Positions 1-10,829 of a stretch of DNA of 64,000 nt are shown one piece after another. This DNA comes from Marsupella aquatica (Eukaryota > Marchantiophyta): NCBI GenBank assembly GCA_973895155.1, contig OZ316892.1, forward strand, positions 30,132,001 through 30,196,000, read 5' to 3'. The stretch's first letter is position 1. Each line of letters opens with the position of its first letter. The translations under genes and the position numbers were made by a program. The notes under the pieces are model-generated. The model was not told where the DNA came from. It saw nothing but the letters and a program-made list of their open reading frames with translations, and searched no databases.

Positions 1-1092
1 AAGCCGAATTTTTACAGCAGGAAGGCTTTGGACGAGTGAACGACTGTAGTTACCCTAAATCGACGGTCAGATCTTGTGCTAAGAACTTACTGTATCGACC
101 GTCGATCTCTGAGCCCATCTCATACAGTGGTCGATGGATTTTGGTTGCGTTGAGGGTGCGAAAGATTTTCACCTCTGTTGTTTACTGCAATTGATTTTAC
201 TCTTAAGTATAGCCAGTATAAGGTTCTATTAAGAGTATATCCAGTATACAACTCTTAATAAATTGATTTAATTAAGAGTATAGCCAGTATTGATTTTACT
301 GCAACTGTGGTGGGAGTGGTCATACTATGGTGTGTTGTAGTGCATGGTGAAATCACCCAGCATGAAACATTGTTTCAAATGCTCTGGCTAATTGTGTATC
401 TGACCGCATAGCAAGTAGGGCCTTCGTGCACCCGTTGATGTGAGGCAATTTTTCCCAAACATGCACCTGTATGCAAACAAATTCTCAGCATCAACTGCCC
501 TTGGAATTTCTGAATCTGCACACTTCAAAAAGAAACTTCACCCTCTAGTGCCCGGCCTTGAGGTGTGTGTTTGCTTGAATGAGGGAACCTCAAAATGAGT
601 AATACTACTTGATGAGACCCCTAAGGTTTTGGATAAATTGATTTAAGGTCTATCAAAGGTCTGGATCACTCAGAGTGTCCATCAATTAACACTTTGTTTT
701 CATTTTGAGGGTCCATCAAGCATATGGGTCTGGCCCTTGCACAACCTACCCTCCATCTGCATTTCAAGATAGCACACCAAAGAAAATCTTCTTGTCATGA
801 GGAAATGGGCTTAGTGCCTTATAATGTTTTAGCTAATGTGCAAATAAAAAAGCAAGTACCTCATGTGAGGTTTCACAGCGCACTACTTAACTGTACTGCC
901 AGCTATACAATGTTAAAATGCTGCAGTGCAAAACAATTCAGGGGTCCTCCTCAAACTGCACTGTAACGTCAATTTAAGGCCCCATAACTGACCAATTGAG
1001 GGAAAGTGATTGAGAACTTACTGTGGACTTCCACTTAGCTGTGTTTTCATGCAAAAATAGCTCAATACCCATGCGTTGCATATTGTTCCATA
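1..1092. other. Non-coding stretch, no gene recognised
   Basis: I see no convincing coding region. An 80-codon open frame at 724-966 has no recognisable domain and is treated as chance. The only structure is the short repeat cluster at 190-305, listed separately. Confidence 0.5.
190..305. repeat. Cluster of the 19-bp motif TTAAGAGTATAGCCAGTAT
   Basis: Three near-identical copies of the motif lie within about 100 bp, at roughly 204, 228 and 271 (the first has TTAAG-TATAGCCAGTAT), with an inverted ACTCTTAA between the second and third. The cluster is bracketed by TTGATTTTAC and by matching TACTGCAA words, so the block looks locally duplicated. No function is assigned. Confidence 0.6.
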
Positions 1093-1360
1093 AAAGATGT
1101 TGTTAAGTAAACATATGTCATGGCGTCAGAGATGTCGTTAAGTAAAAATATGTCATTGTGTAAAAGATGTCGCGGTGTCAAAGACGTTGTTAAGTAAAAA
1201 GATGTCGTTGTGTAAAAGATGTTGTTAACTAAAATGCCGTGGCGTAAAGATGTCGTTAAGAATTAAAAAGATGCCATTATGTCAGAGATGTCGTTGCACC
1301 AAATATGTGGGTAAGTAATGGGATGTCGTTAGTAAAAGTTGTTGTCAAGTAAAATCCCGG
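1093..1360. repeat. Degenerate tandem repeat (AGATGTCGTTAAGTAAAAA-like)
   Basis: About ten imperfect copies of a word like AGATGTCGTTAAGTAAAA alternate with ATGTCATTGTGTAAA, giving a loose period of about 20-45 bp. Copies differ by substitutions and small indels, as in an old minisatellite. No open frame runs through it. Confidence 0.65.
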
Positions 1361-1809
1361 CAAAACCCAAAATACTTTTCATAACTTCTTATCCTATTCA
1401 CCACAAGTATAGGTTACACTAAACTCCACTCAGGAAGTGCCACATGGACCAATCTCATCATGGCGCGTGGCATGCCATATTATTGGCCCCCTTCAAGCAA
1501 ATTATTTTGGCTGGCATTTTGGATGCCCTGGAATAGTTATAAAGGGATCGCCATATAAAATTTGGTCTTGTTGCTTATAATTCGATCATAAAATTAAATC
1601 CGGAATTGGATTTAATATACCCTTCCGTCGTTTGCATGTTCGGTCCATTATTAATAATGTTGGGTGCCAAAGGCCAGGAGGAGTAAGAACATGACAGTCC
1701 ACAAAACTTGATAAAAAACTGTGAACACGTATAGTCGGAGGACTTGATCAAAAAATATATTTTGGGGAGTGGAAACAAATATACTCATCCTTAGTAGGAA
1801 AGTTGATCT
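1361..1809. other. Non-coding; contains a dispersed 65-bp repeat
   Basis: No gene recognised. The part at about 1,728-1,795 matches 58,740-58,805 (shared words include AGACTTGATCAAAAA and ATACTCATCCT), so this is a dispersed repeat. Its right edge abuts the start of recognisable F1 coding sequence near 1,810. Confidence 0.45.
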
Positions 1810-1865
1810 GCGATCCTCACCCCAAAAGTGATTGCAAAAGTCTTTGAGATGCTGGTGGGAAATAA

Positions 1866-2158
1866 TGTTAGGAATTGACTCAAGTTCACGGTTTAGTTAG
1901 TTTGGCCTTACTAGGGTTAGTTAACCCTGGATTACATTAGGATAAGATCCGCTTAGTTTAGGCCCACACATCTTGGCCCCCTTGGGGGGTATAGGTTGGA
2001 GGGAGAACATTATCTCCCTCATTCTTCACATGTACTCTCATTTGCTATGGAGCCTTCAGGAGTTTCTCCACTCGGGGTGTCTCGTCGGTGTAGCGCTTGA
2101 TTGAGTCTCTCTCATGCTTCCGCATTGCTGTCTAGTCTAGAGCCGACGATTTCTTACA
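1866..2158. mobile_element. Solo LTR 1 (TGTTAGGA...TTCTTACA), 293 bp
   Basis: The unit begins TGTTAGGAATTGACTC and ends ACGATTTCTTACA, so it has TG...CA ends and short inverted termini. The 5 bp before it (1,861-1,865, AATAA) are repeated after it (2,159-2,163, AATAA), a standard LTR-type target duplication. It is homologous through its length to solo LTR 2 at 2,261, in the same orientation. No internal retroelement sequence is present, so it is a solo LTR or a very small TRIM-like element. It splits the F1a frame at the GNK codons. Confidence 0.88.
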
Positions 2159-2260
2159 AATAAGACCAAGGTGGCCGGACTCCCAGAAGAACCTTCTGGA
2201 TAAATAGTTTAGATCATTTCCAGGGTTTTCAATGAAGAATGGCTTCTTTAGGAACACTTG

Positions 2261-2532
2261 TGTTAGGAATGGACTCGAGTTCCAGACTAGTTAGTTTGGC
2301 CTTGGATTACATTAGGATAAGATCCGTTTAGATTAGGCCCACAATTCTTGGCCCCCTTGGGGGATATAGGTTGGAGGGAGAGCGCTCTCTCCCTCATTCT
2401 ACACATGTACTTCTCATGAGCTATGGATCCTTCAGGAGTTTCTCCATTGTGGTGTCTTGTTGGTGTAGTGTGAGATTGAATGCTCTCATGTTTCGCATTG
2501 CTGTCTAGTCCGTGAGCTAACGGTTTCTAACA
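2261..2532. mobile_element. Solo LTR 2 (TGTTAGGA...TTTCTAACA), 272 bp
   Basis: This is a second copy of the same LTR family, from TGTTAGGAATGGACTC to CGGTTTCTAACA. It is flanked by the 5-bp duplication ACTTG (2,256-2,260 and 2,533-2,537). The flanking F1a sequence joins cleanly across it: an NGFFRNTC-like reading before and TCTN-HIGEI-like after. Different target duplications show that the two LTRs are independent insertions about 100 bp apart in the same gene copy. Confidence 0.9.
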
Positions 2533-5500
2533 ACTTGCACCAATCTGCACATAGGAGAGATTATATTGACTTCTTATGGGTGACCTAGCTTGAATCTCGG
2601 GGGTCTCACTATATGGATGCCTCCCCATCCCTTGCGACGTTTTTAGGCCTCGGACCCCCTAAAATGTAAGAAAATTAGTTATTTTTAAACCACTATAAAG
2701 TTAGAATATTCAATTTGGTTAGAAAAACCTTAATGTTCTTATAAGTCTCTAAATTGAATTTAAAAGACCCTATTGTTTTTCTGCAAAAATTCTCAAGTCT
2801 TCCCTTCAAACCATAAAATGATCCTACCCTTCGTTGCACGTGATGTGCCATTTTTGTGGAAGTGAAACCCCTGAGGCTTGCATTGCAATTTGGCAAGCCC
2901 GGAAATCAGTACTGTCTAGGCATACTTAGGTCGACCTTGCCAAAAGATTAGACCCAAATTGGGATTACAATAGACGGGTACCTCCTCACCCAATTGAAGA
3001 AGATCCTTAAGGAGGAGCAACAGATAATTGGCCAAGGAAGTGTGACTGTCCCAACTTGCTAACCACTTGCAGGACCACTTGCCATTGCTTTGCCGGTATG
3101 CACGGAGTCAGACCTTTGCACCGGTACTACCCTTGCAGACCAGGGTACCTCAAGGGGGATTAAAAGGAGAACCGAGAATGAGGCAGCCAAAGCCGGTCAA
3201 CAGTCCTACTCTTGATCAACTATTTATGCATAGGCCAAAAGCCGTGCCAAGGAAACAGGGAGGAGCAAAGGATCTCTTACAAATTTATGATGCTCCTTCA
3301 ACCAAAGCCAGCAATAGCTATACAGCCACCGGTGCAGAGCACCATTCTAGAAGGGGTGACTTACAACATACAGTCAGAGGGACCCCCTCAGAAAACCGAC
3401 CAGGGAAAACCCATTTGTCGTTTGCCAATATCACCTGAAAGAAGAGGCCGATGACAAAACAGGAGCATCGACAATAGAATGAACGCTCCAAGTCATAATT
3501 TGAGGACCAAGGCCGCAGCCCGGGTATCCCAAGCCGAGACGAGGAGAAGGAAAGACAAACATGGATTGGAAGGAGAGGAGACCGAGGCAGGCCCCCATTC
3601 GCTCGTTGTAGCAAGAAGCGGCCTTTGCAGACACAGAATGATGAGGAAGCAAGAGGAGAACCCAAACTCCAAGCCTGAAGCGTGGGAGTGGAGGACTACA
3701 AAGACAAGGGCCTTGTCAATCTACACAGTGGAGAAGAGTCAAGACCTTGTGCCGGTTCATCCCCCACAGCTTTTCAGGAGTGATCCATGGGGACCCCGAA
3801 CATTCGCCCCCCATCCCCACCAGAGCTACCAAAATTTGACCAAATGAAGGAGGCCAAGCAAGAGTTGCAGGAGCAGCTCAAGGATTTGGTGAAGGCAACC
3901 CTGGACAAGGAGAAGGACTTACGAGGAGGAGAGTGGCTGGAAGACATTAGGCACTTAGCGCAAGGTAAGCCAGGCAAGCGGCTAACCAATTTTGATGAAG
4001 TCTGTCGTGAAGCATGGGAGGGGAGGCCACAATGGCAGATGCCGGTTTCTCCCGGGCGCTCCACTTATGCACGCAATCGCTATGGAATATGGGGAGATGC
4101 GCGGGTTGTTAGCTCTGAGCACTTTGGAGCAGAGTTGGAGATGGGGCCATTTATCCTGACGGAAGTCTCGGATTGAAGCCATTTGGAGGAAGTAGTGGCT
4201 TTGGAGCGGAGGAAGAAGGAAGAGCTCATGCATTGGGCGGCTTAGGAGGATGGAGGCCAAGAAGGGAGAAGCGCAAGCAACCAAGCAGGCTCAAGACAAG
4301 GTGCTAGTTAAGAGGCATGAGCTAATCATCATGGGGAAACAGTTGGAAACTGCCAAGGTAGATAACCAGCTTATCAAGGGTAAGCTGGCCCAGACACAGC
4401 TACAATTGGCCAATGCCCAGAAGGAGGTAGAGGACCAAGAGCGACGGCTCCAAGAGCTTACAGCTACTGGTCAAGCACCCAGTCAAGCACAACTAGCTGT
4501 CTACAACAAGGCCATGGCAGAAGCAGGGAAGGCCAAGAAGGCAGTAAGAGCGCAGCTTGACAACCTCCGTCAAGAGTATTAATAGAAGTGTGACGAATAC
4601 GATACCATGTCCGAGGCAGCCATTGGCCTGCTGAAGGCCGATATCTTAGCACTGACGACCAACTTCTACACTAAACTGCAAGAGAAGGGCAACATACTTG
4701 ATTGGCAGTATGAAAAGATGAACAACCTAGAGTTTGGTGTCTTCCACAAGCTTAATAAGGAGTTGAAAGAAGCCAAGGAGGAGAAAGCGGCTTAGAGAAG
4801 GAGTTGGAGGAGGCTCAGGATGAGGTGGAGAAATACAAGCAAAAGGTGGAGAGCTTGCAGCAACAGGTTTAATCACACAGAGAGCTTGAAGAAACTAGTT
4901 GAGGCAAGCAAGTCCCAACAGCAAGAAGCAACTCCCCAGCCCAAACAAGCAAGCCACCAGTAGCAGTAAGGAAGTTTCCCGGCGTGATGATGGCCGAGAG
5001 ACGGGCCGAAGCAAGAATATCCTTGCCAAATGTAGTGGGCAAGGAAAAAGCATTGGCTATCCTAGAAGGGAAAGAGAAGGTAAAACGTAAACCTTCCGGC
5101 TCAGGAGTGGTCGTGCTTCCACAAGGCAGCATAGGTGAGATAGAAAACATGGTACCGGTCTTATGCAAGGTTGTGGCATTGAAAGTGGTTGTGTTAGAGG
5201 TTGGCACAGAAGACCAGTTAGGAGCAGCCATGACTGGAGCCGACTCAAGGTTGCCGGTCATCAACATCCACCAAACGCAACCCTGGGAAGAAGAGACAAC
5301 CCGCATCATGGGTCAAGCCTATGAGGAAGGCAACCCAAAGGAGGGAAGGGTGGATGCCGCAAAGCCGGCCAACATTGCGTCAGGACCCCAAACCAAGGCC
5401 GAGGCTTGGGTCAGACTAGACAATGTCAATTCTAGGTTGACCAAGTCAAGAGCAGGTAAACTGTCAGAGGACATGCCCGCAACATTGGCTGGAGAGGGAG

Positions 5501-5830
5501 GATTGGGGGCATCCCATTGAGGCAAGCCACCGTTGGCATGACGATGGGGGAGGTCCATCCCCTTTAGGGAGGGCAGATGTGGGGGAAGGAGGCATGAGTG
5601 GGCGGGGCAAGCAGGCCCTCTAGGACTAGCATCAGGGCAAGAGGCAGCCCCTAACACTTAGATTAGTTGCGATTACGGATCCTCTGGTAGTAGCAACACT
5701 TGTGCTCTTGCCTCATTGTACTTAGGTAGATTACAATTAGGTTAGACTTAGGCTCACCCTTCAATGATGTTGTGGGCACACTGCCAAGATAAATACCTGT
5801 GCAGCAAGGAGTTCAGGGTTATTTTTTTAG

Positions 5831-6429
5831 CAAACTCTTAGTGCTCCAACAAGGCTGGGACCATCTAATAAATGAAGCTCTCGGTCAGTGATACCCTAAA
5901 CCTTAAATACCCTAAACCCTTTTTTTCATTTATTCCGCTCCCGATTCCACTTGAACCCCACAGAGAGGGAAATCAGCAAGGCCCAAAGGCAAAAGCGGCC
6001 CCAAGGGCCAGAAAAGAGGAGAAAATAGAGCTAACCTAAAGCTACAACCTAAGCCAATGAAATTCTTATGTGGAAAGAAAGAAACTGCCTTCAGGTCATC
6101 CCAAGTACCTTTAGCAACAGTCTATCCTAGGAAAAGTATCTCGAAGGTAATTTAATTGACTAAGGCCTCTCTTCTATTCTCTGTCCATTCCGCATTCCAT
6201 TTCAACTTCCAACAGTCACTACTCTTCTTACTTGCTTCCTCACTAGTGCAATACGCTCTGTTTCTATAAGTGTCAAGGCCACAATTAATCACTCCTGTTT
6301 CCTACTAGAGAGGGAAGTAGTCACTGAATGCACTGCCGTGAGATGATCCATTATCTCCGAAATTACTTGGAGCGGATCAAAAGAATGGCAGGGTGTTAAA
6401 TCAAACACCTGAGCATTCCTGGCATTCCA
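5831..6429. other. Non-coding, with degenerate telomere-like motif
   Basis: No gene recognised. At 5,889-5,922 there are two CCCTAAA-type words (plant telomere motif) separated by a degenerate one. The rest has no clear open frame and no repeat that I could match elsewhere in the window. Confidence 0.4.
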
Positions 6430-7600
6430 TAAGTTCCACAGAACCTGATAAATTATGAATGCCCTCAGTGACTATAAAGGTAAACGTCCCTGGAAATAAT
6501 GCAGCAAATCTATGATGCTCACAAAGTTCCCAATGAGTTCTCCTCGCATCCAGCTCTTCACCTCAGTCCAAATATTACAAACATGTTCACAGTGGCAAAA
6601 CAGATGGGGTATTGTTTCAACCCTTGGAGCACACATTGTGCAACAGCCATTAAATTTCCCGATCCGCAGGCCCCTGACACCAGAGAACAACCCCTGGGCA
6701 ATAATTCGCCAAATAAAAACCTTGTTCTCGTTGAGATATCAAAAGACCACATCCCCTTCCAGATTGTTCACACGGCTGAACTGTATTTGGAGGTCCATTC
6801 ATTCTTGTTCAGTGTCACACTCCAAATACGGTTCAGTCGTTCCAGTCAGAACCCTTAGGTCAAAGCATTTCATACACTCTCAGATTCGTTAGGCCAAAGT
6901 GCGTCATTTCAGTCTCAGTGTCATTCCATCATTAAAGCCAAGCATCAGCATCCAACTCCCTGCCTCCAACAGTCAAACAACAGATCGTATTGTATAAGGC
7001 GATACACTGTACTTGGCAAGCAGAAGTTAATCCTCTCATTCTTTGCAATCTCCTTGAGACATCCTTCCAATCTTGGGTCACAGCAGACCATAGATCCTCT
7101 ACTTTCCTCATCCCCAAAGTACCAAAGGTTCTAATGATTTCAATTATGCACTCTTCAGGTAATTCATAGAACCCCTGCATACTTAGTACCAAATCCTAAA
7201 ATCCCCAATGCCCAGGTATTGCTCCCCTACCAGGGCAGAAGATCAAATGCTCCATGGCCATCTCCCATGCATTCCATAGTTTGCCTGTATAGACCAGTTT
7301 CCCAAAGTATCGAAGGGTACTCAGTAGTAATTTATCACTCAAAGCATACCTGCTTCTTCTCACCATCTTGTAATTGCGCCATTTGGTTAGCCGAAGGTTC
7401 TCAGCATACATTTGTGCCCGCTCAGAGTTCGGGTCATCCAGTGCTCCGGTGAACCATTTGCATAGCAGAGCATCAGAGTGGCTTCAAAAGTCCTTGAGCC
7501 CAAGCTTGCCCTCCAGCTTAGGTCTGGTCATCTTCTCCCATGCCACTAAAGGGACCCTTTGTCCCCCTTGCTGATTAGTGCCTCATAGGAAAGTCCTGTT
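6430..7600 (-). mobile_element. LINE 3' fragment (RT C-terminal region and zf-RVT)
   Basis: The minus strand carries the end of a plant L1-type LINE ORF2. Around 7,580-7,440 it reads VPLVAWEKM, GLKDF, SHSDALLCKWF and LDDPNSE, all typical of the region downstream of the RT palm. At about 6,560-6,660 it has the zinc-binding pattern C-x2-C...ETIPHLFCHC of the zf-RVT domain. Stops and frame changes break it (for example after GLKDF), and the RT catalytic part is absent. The family call rests on well-known LINE wording; the element boundaries are approximate. Confidence 0.8.
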
Positions 7601-7634
7601 AAGTTTCGAAGGACAAAACGTTTTAACCTAGGAC

Positions 7635-7800
7635 ATGTGCCAAACCGACCCAAGGAAAAGTCCATCCAAGCTTTGTTGAAGGAACAAATGTTCGCATGGA
7701 GTCACCATGACCTTACTGGTGTCTCCCCCGAATTGGGAGAGCACACGATCAATCTGAATCTGGGGGCCCATGCTGTGTGACAGCGATGCCGAACCCAAGG
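7635..7800 (+). mobile_element. Ty3/gypsy pol fragment upstream of RT
   Basis: One frame reads EQMFAWSHHDLTGVSPELGE, then HTINLNLGAHAV, a stop, and QRCRTQGTP. This matches the standard plant Ty3/gypsy pol start of the RT region (FAWS-ED-xG-xxPEI-xH-xIxL ... A-PV-Q). It is only about 55 codons, with one TGA in frame, and is cut off from any RT core. It is an old fragment. Confidence 0.75.
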
Positions 7801-7961
7801 TACTCCATCCTGGTCCAGGAGGAGATCAACTGGCTACTAGATTAAGACACACAAATGGGCATATTGAAACAGAAAGACAAATGGATAGATTAAAACAGAA
7901 AGACAAATGGGGATGATTGAGTTCTTCTATCATGTACTTTCGACCTCAACTTTCAATCTGG

Positions 7962-10829
7962 TCACCAGTAATCGCAACAAGAACATATCCCATCTTTGAA
8001 ATGGTGAAAGCGATTGGCATCCCTGGCTATAATCTCGCGTCCAGTAACCTTAGACATAAACTTGGTAGCGGTATGGCAATCTGAACACACCCGAAGGTTC
8101 TTCCATACCCGAATTGGTTTCCCCTGAGGTATGTGCATAAGTCCGTAAATAATAGCCAACTTCTCACTATGAGAGCAAAGAGCAAGTTCTTTATCCTCCT
8201 CACTCATATCATGCAACACAAGTCGAGTATCCGGAATGTAGCCTTCAGCCTTCAGTTTTTCAGTCAATTTAGTGAGCTCAGTATATATTGCCTTCGCTTC
8301 TGGGTGAGATCTATCCCCTGCAACAAATTTATGGATCTTCTTGTCAACTTCAATCCAGCTACGTCCTGGCACCTTCCAAATACGTCTCTTTTGCATCATG
8401 GTGCGGACCAACGACTTCTTCTCCCATTTGCCAGCTGCAGCATATATATTGGAGAGGAGCACATACGCAGAAGCATCACTGGGACCCCACTTCAGAAGCT
8501 CTCTAGCGGCAACTTCACCCAACTCCACATTACCGTAAGTCCTACAAGCCCCGAGCAAGGCTTTCCAAGTTACTTCATCTGGTTCCACTGGCATGTCACT
8601 AATGAAGAGCTTTGCTTCCTCCAAATGTCCAGCCCGCCCAAGAAGATCCACCATGCAGTTATAATGCACAACAGCAGGCTCGATGCCATAATCTTGCGTC
8701 ATAGATACAAAGAGTCTACGGCCCTCATCAACAAGGCCTCCGTGACAACAGGCTGACAACACTGCCACGAATGAATAACTGTCGGGCTTCACGCCGTTTG
8801 TGGTCATTTTTCTAAACATTTCCACGGCTTCATTCCCACATCCATGTTGCGCAAGTCCACCAATCATTACAGTCCATGTAACTACATCGTGTTTCTCCAT
8901 TCTGTCAAAAACAAGTCGCGCGTCAATTATACTGCCACTCTCTGCGTACATGTGAACCATTGCATTGCCCACACGCAAATTTGACTCCAGTCCCGCTTTG
9001 GTAGCATGGCCATGAATCTCCTTCACCCACTCCAAAGCCCCCGCGCTCGCAGATGCATTCAGGATGCTCAAATAAGTAATTGCATCTGGTTCGAAGCCTT
9101 CGAGTCTCATTTGCAGAAACAGTCGGTATGCTTCATGCCCGCATCCATGTTGTGCAAGTCCACCGATCATTACGGTCCATGTGACTACATCGCGCTCCTC
9201 CATTCTGTCAAAAACCAGTAGGGCATCATCGATGCTGCCAGTCTCTGCATACATGTGAACTAGCGCAGAGCCCACACGCAAATCCGACTCCAGCCCCCCT
9301 TTCCTAGCATGGCCATGAACTTCCTTCACCCATTCCAAAGCCCCATCACATGCAGATGCATTCAGGATGCTCACATAAGTGACTGCGTTTGGTTCGAAGC
9401 CTTCAAGCCTCATTTGGAGAAACAGTCGGTATGCTTCATGCCCACATCCATGTTGTGCAAGTCCACCGATCATTACAGTCCATGTGACTACATTGCGCTT
9501 CTCCATTTTGTCAAACACTAGTCGGGCATCATCTATACTGCCACTCTGTGCATACATGTGAATCAGTGCACTGCCTACACGCAAATCTGATTCCACTCCC
9601 GCTTTCCTAGCCTGGCGATGAACGTCCCTCACCCATTCCAAAGCCCCCTCACTTGCAGATGCATTCAGGATGCTTGCGTAAGTGAATGCATCTGGTTCCC
9701 AACCTTCAAGTCTCATTTGGAGCAACAGTCGATATGCTTCATGCCCACATCCATGTTTAGCAAGTCCACCGATCATTACAGTCCATGTGACCACATCGCG
9801 TTTCTCCATTTTGTCAAACACTAGTCGGGCATCACCTATACTGCCCATCTCTGCATACATGTGAACCAGTGCATTGCATACACGCAAATCTGACATTACT
9901 CCCGCTTTGCTAGCCTGGGCATGAACGTCCTTCACCCATTCCAAAGCCCCCTCACTTGCAGATGCATTCAGGATGCTCGCGTAAGTGAATGCATCTGGTT
10001 CTAATCCTTCCCGTCTCATTTGGAGAAACAGTCGATATGCTTCCAGCCCATGACCACGTTCTGCATATGCTCTAATCATGACATTCCATGTAATGACATT
10101 TCGATTGGTCAAATTTTCGAAAACTTTCCTTGCCTCGGTGATACAGCCACATTTTGAGTACATCAGTACGAGAGCAGTCCCTACACGCACGTCCGATTCA
10201 AAGCCGGCCTGTCGAATATGCTCATGAATTTCTTTTCCGCACCTTAGAGCTAATGGGCTGGCACATCCTTTGAGGATGCTCAGATACGTGATCTCATTCG
10301 GCTGCACGCCTTCTTGGCGCATTAGATTGAAAATTTCGAGTGCAGATTCAAAATGTTCACTCGTAGCGTACCCTGCAATCATGTTGGTCCAAGTAATAAC
10401 ACTCTTCTTCTGAATTTGATCAAAAACTCTACGTGCATCCGATAACCCTCCGCATTTGATATACACATTCAACAGCGTAATTAACACATATGAATTCTTA
10501 TCACTCCCACTCTCGATGATGCAATCATGAATTTGCTTGGCTGCTGAAAGATCTTTCTGATGCAAGAGCATTTGCAGAAGTTTAACATAGGTGTACGGGT
10601 CTATAGCAATGCCTCGTTGTAGACGATCTTTCAAACCAGCAAGTGTTCCACTCGTTGTACCAGGAGCGTGCATATGCCTATTGCCGTTCCCTTCTGCAGT
10701 GACTTGAGACCAATCTCTCGTGCAATAACTAACATGAGATTGAACTCTGCACTGCGTGATCAAATTCGCCCTTGCCTTGACCCATACTGCAGTTGACAAT
10801 ACATCCACCCAAAGTGCTATACTTGTCAT
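7962..10829 (-). CDS. PPR1: PLS-class DYW pentatricopeptide repeat protein, likely organelle RNA C-to-U editing factor
   Basis: The gene is a single intact 955-codon frame starting at ATG 10,829. Residues 1-50 are basic and poor in acidic residues, as in an organelle presequence. PPR motifs run from about residue 77 to 750 in P-L-S order, including four near-identical 101-residue P-L-S triplets (residues 245-648; 8,886-10,097). E-type motifs and a DYW domain follow. The DYW domain has the PGRSWIEV box, the HSEKLA motif (HxE active site), the zinc ligands CSDCHTATK and CSCCDYW, and the terminal DYW. DYW proteins deaminate cytidine in mitochondrial or plastid transcripts. The wording closely resembles moss mitochondrial editing factors, so the mitochondrion is the likelier site. 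One oddity is CCDYW, where the usual sequence is CGDYW. The paralogues are PPR2 and PPR3. Confidence 0.95.
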   Translation of the reverse strand: MTSIALWVDVLSTAVWVKARANLITQCRVQSHVSYCTRDWSQVTAEGNGNRHMHAPGTTSGTLAGLKDRLQRGIAIDPYTYVKLLQMLLHQKDLSAAKQIHDCIIESGSDKNSYVLITLLNVYIKCGGLSDARRVFDQIQKKSVITWTNMIAGYATSEHFESALEIFNLMRQEGVQPNEITYLSILKGCASPLALRCGKEIHEHIRQAGFESDVRVGTALVLMYSKCGCITEARKVFENLTNRNVITWNVMIRAYAERGHGLEAYRLFLQMRREGLEPDAFTYASILNASASEGALEWVKDVHAQASKAGVMSDLRVCNALVHMYAEMGSIGDARLVFDKMEKRDVVTWTVMIGGLAKHGCGHEAYRLLLQMRLEGWEPDAFTYASILNASASEGALEWVRDVHRQARKAGVESDLRVGSALIHMYAQSGSIDDARLVFDKMEKRNVVTWTVMIGGLAQHGCGHEAYRLFLQMRLEGFEPNAVTYVSILNASACDGALEWVKEVHGHARKGGLESDLRVGSALVHMYAETGSIDDALLVFDRMEERDVVTWTVMIGGLAQHGCGHEAYRLFLQMRLEGFEPDAITYLSILNASASAGALEWVKEIHGHATKAGLESNLRVGNAMVHMYAESGSIIDARLVFDRMEKHDVVTWTVMIGGLAQHGCGNEAVEMFRKMTTNGVKPDSYSFVAVLSACCHGGLVDEGRRLFVSMTQDYGIEPAVVHYNCMVDLLGRAGHLEEAKLFISDMPVEPDEVTWKALLGACRTYGNVELGEVAARELLKWGPSDASAYVLLSNIYAAAGKWEKKSLVRTMMQKRRIWKVPGRSWIEVDKKIHKFVAGDRSHPEAKAIYTELTKLTEKLKAEGYIPDTRLVLHDMSEEDKELALCSHSEKLAIIYGLMHIPQGKPIRVWKNLRVCSDCHTATKFMSKVTGREIIARDANRFHHFKDGICSCCDYW
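8886..10097 (-). repeat. Four 303-bp tandem units encoding P-L-S triplets in PPR1
   Basis: Each unit is 101 codons: a P motif beginning VVTWTVMIGGLA, an L motif beginning A-TY-SILNASA, and an S motif beginning LRVG-AL-HMYA. Four consecutive units have the same length and differ mainly at the motif positions that contact RNA. Short antisense open frames recur with the same 303-bp period and are by-products of the repeat. Confidence 0.9.

Larger units (their letters stand above)
1810..5830 (+). pseudogene. F1a: decayed copy of unknown repeat-family protein gene
   Basis: This plus-strand copy is homologous by translation to F1b (26,300-29,341) and F1d (62,786-64,000). It starts inside the N-terminal region: about 1,813-1,865 reads ILTPKVIAKVFEML-VGNK, matching FYLTPKVIAEVFGLP-IGNK. 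It continues through a segment ending STKNGFFRNTC-like (2,164-2,260) and a CRYARS segment (about 3,090-3,240). From 3,790 to 4,900 it is a long Lys/Glu/Gln-rich coiled coil. The 3' flank at 5,650-5,820 matches 26,300-26,480. Many stops and frameshifts break it, and two solo LTRs sit in the N-terminal part. The function is unknown; the N-terminal style recalls plant mobile-domain or putative plant transposon proteins, which is inference. The largest open pieces are 3,787-4,176, 4,250-4,582 and 4,984-5,520. Confidence 0.7.

Noticed and set aside
9006-9864. Recurrent antisense open frames of 60-80 codons inside the PPR genes (also in 16,644-18,162)
   Set aside because: They recur with the 303-bp period of the P-L-S units and are antisense by-products of repeat coding; no independent domain.
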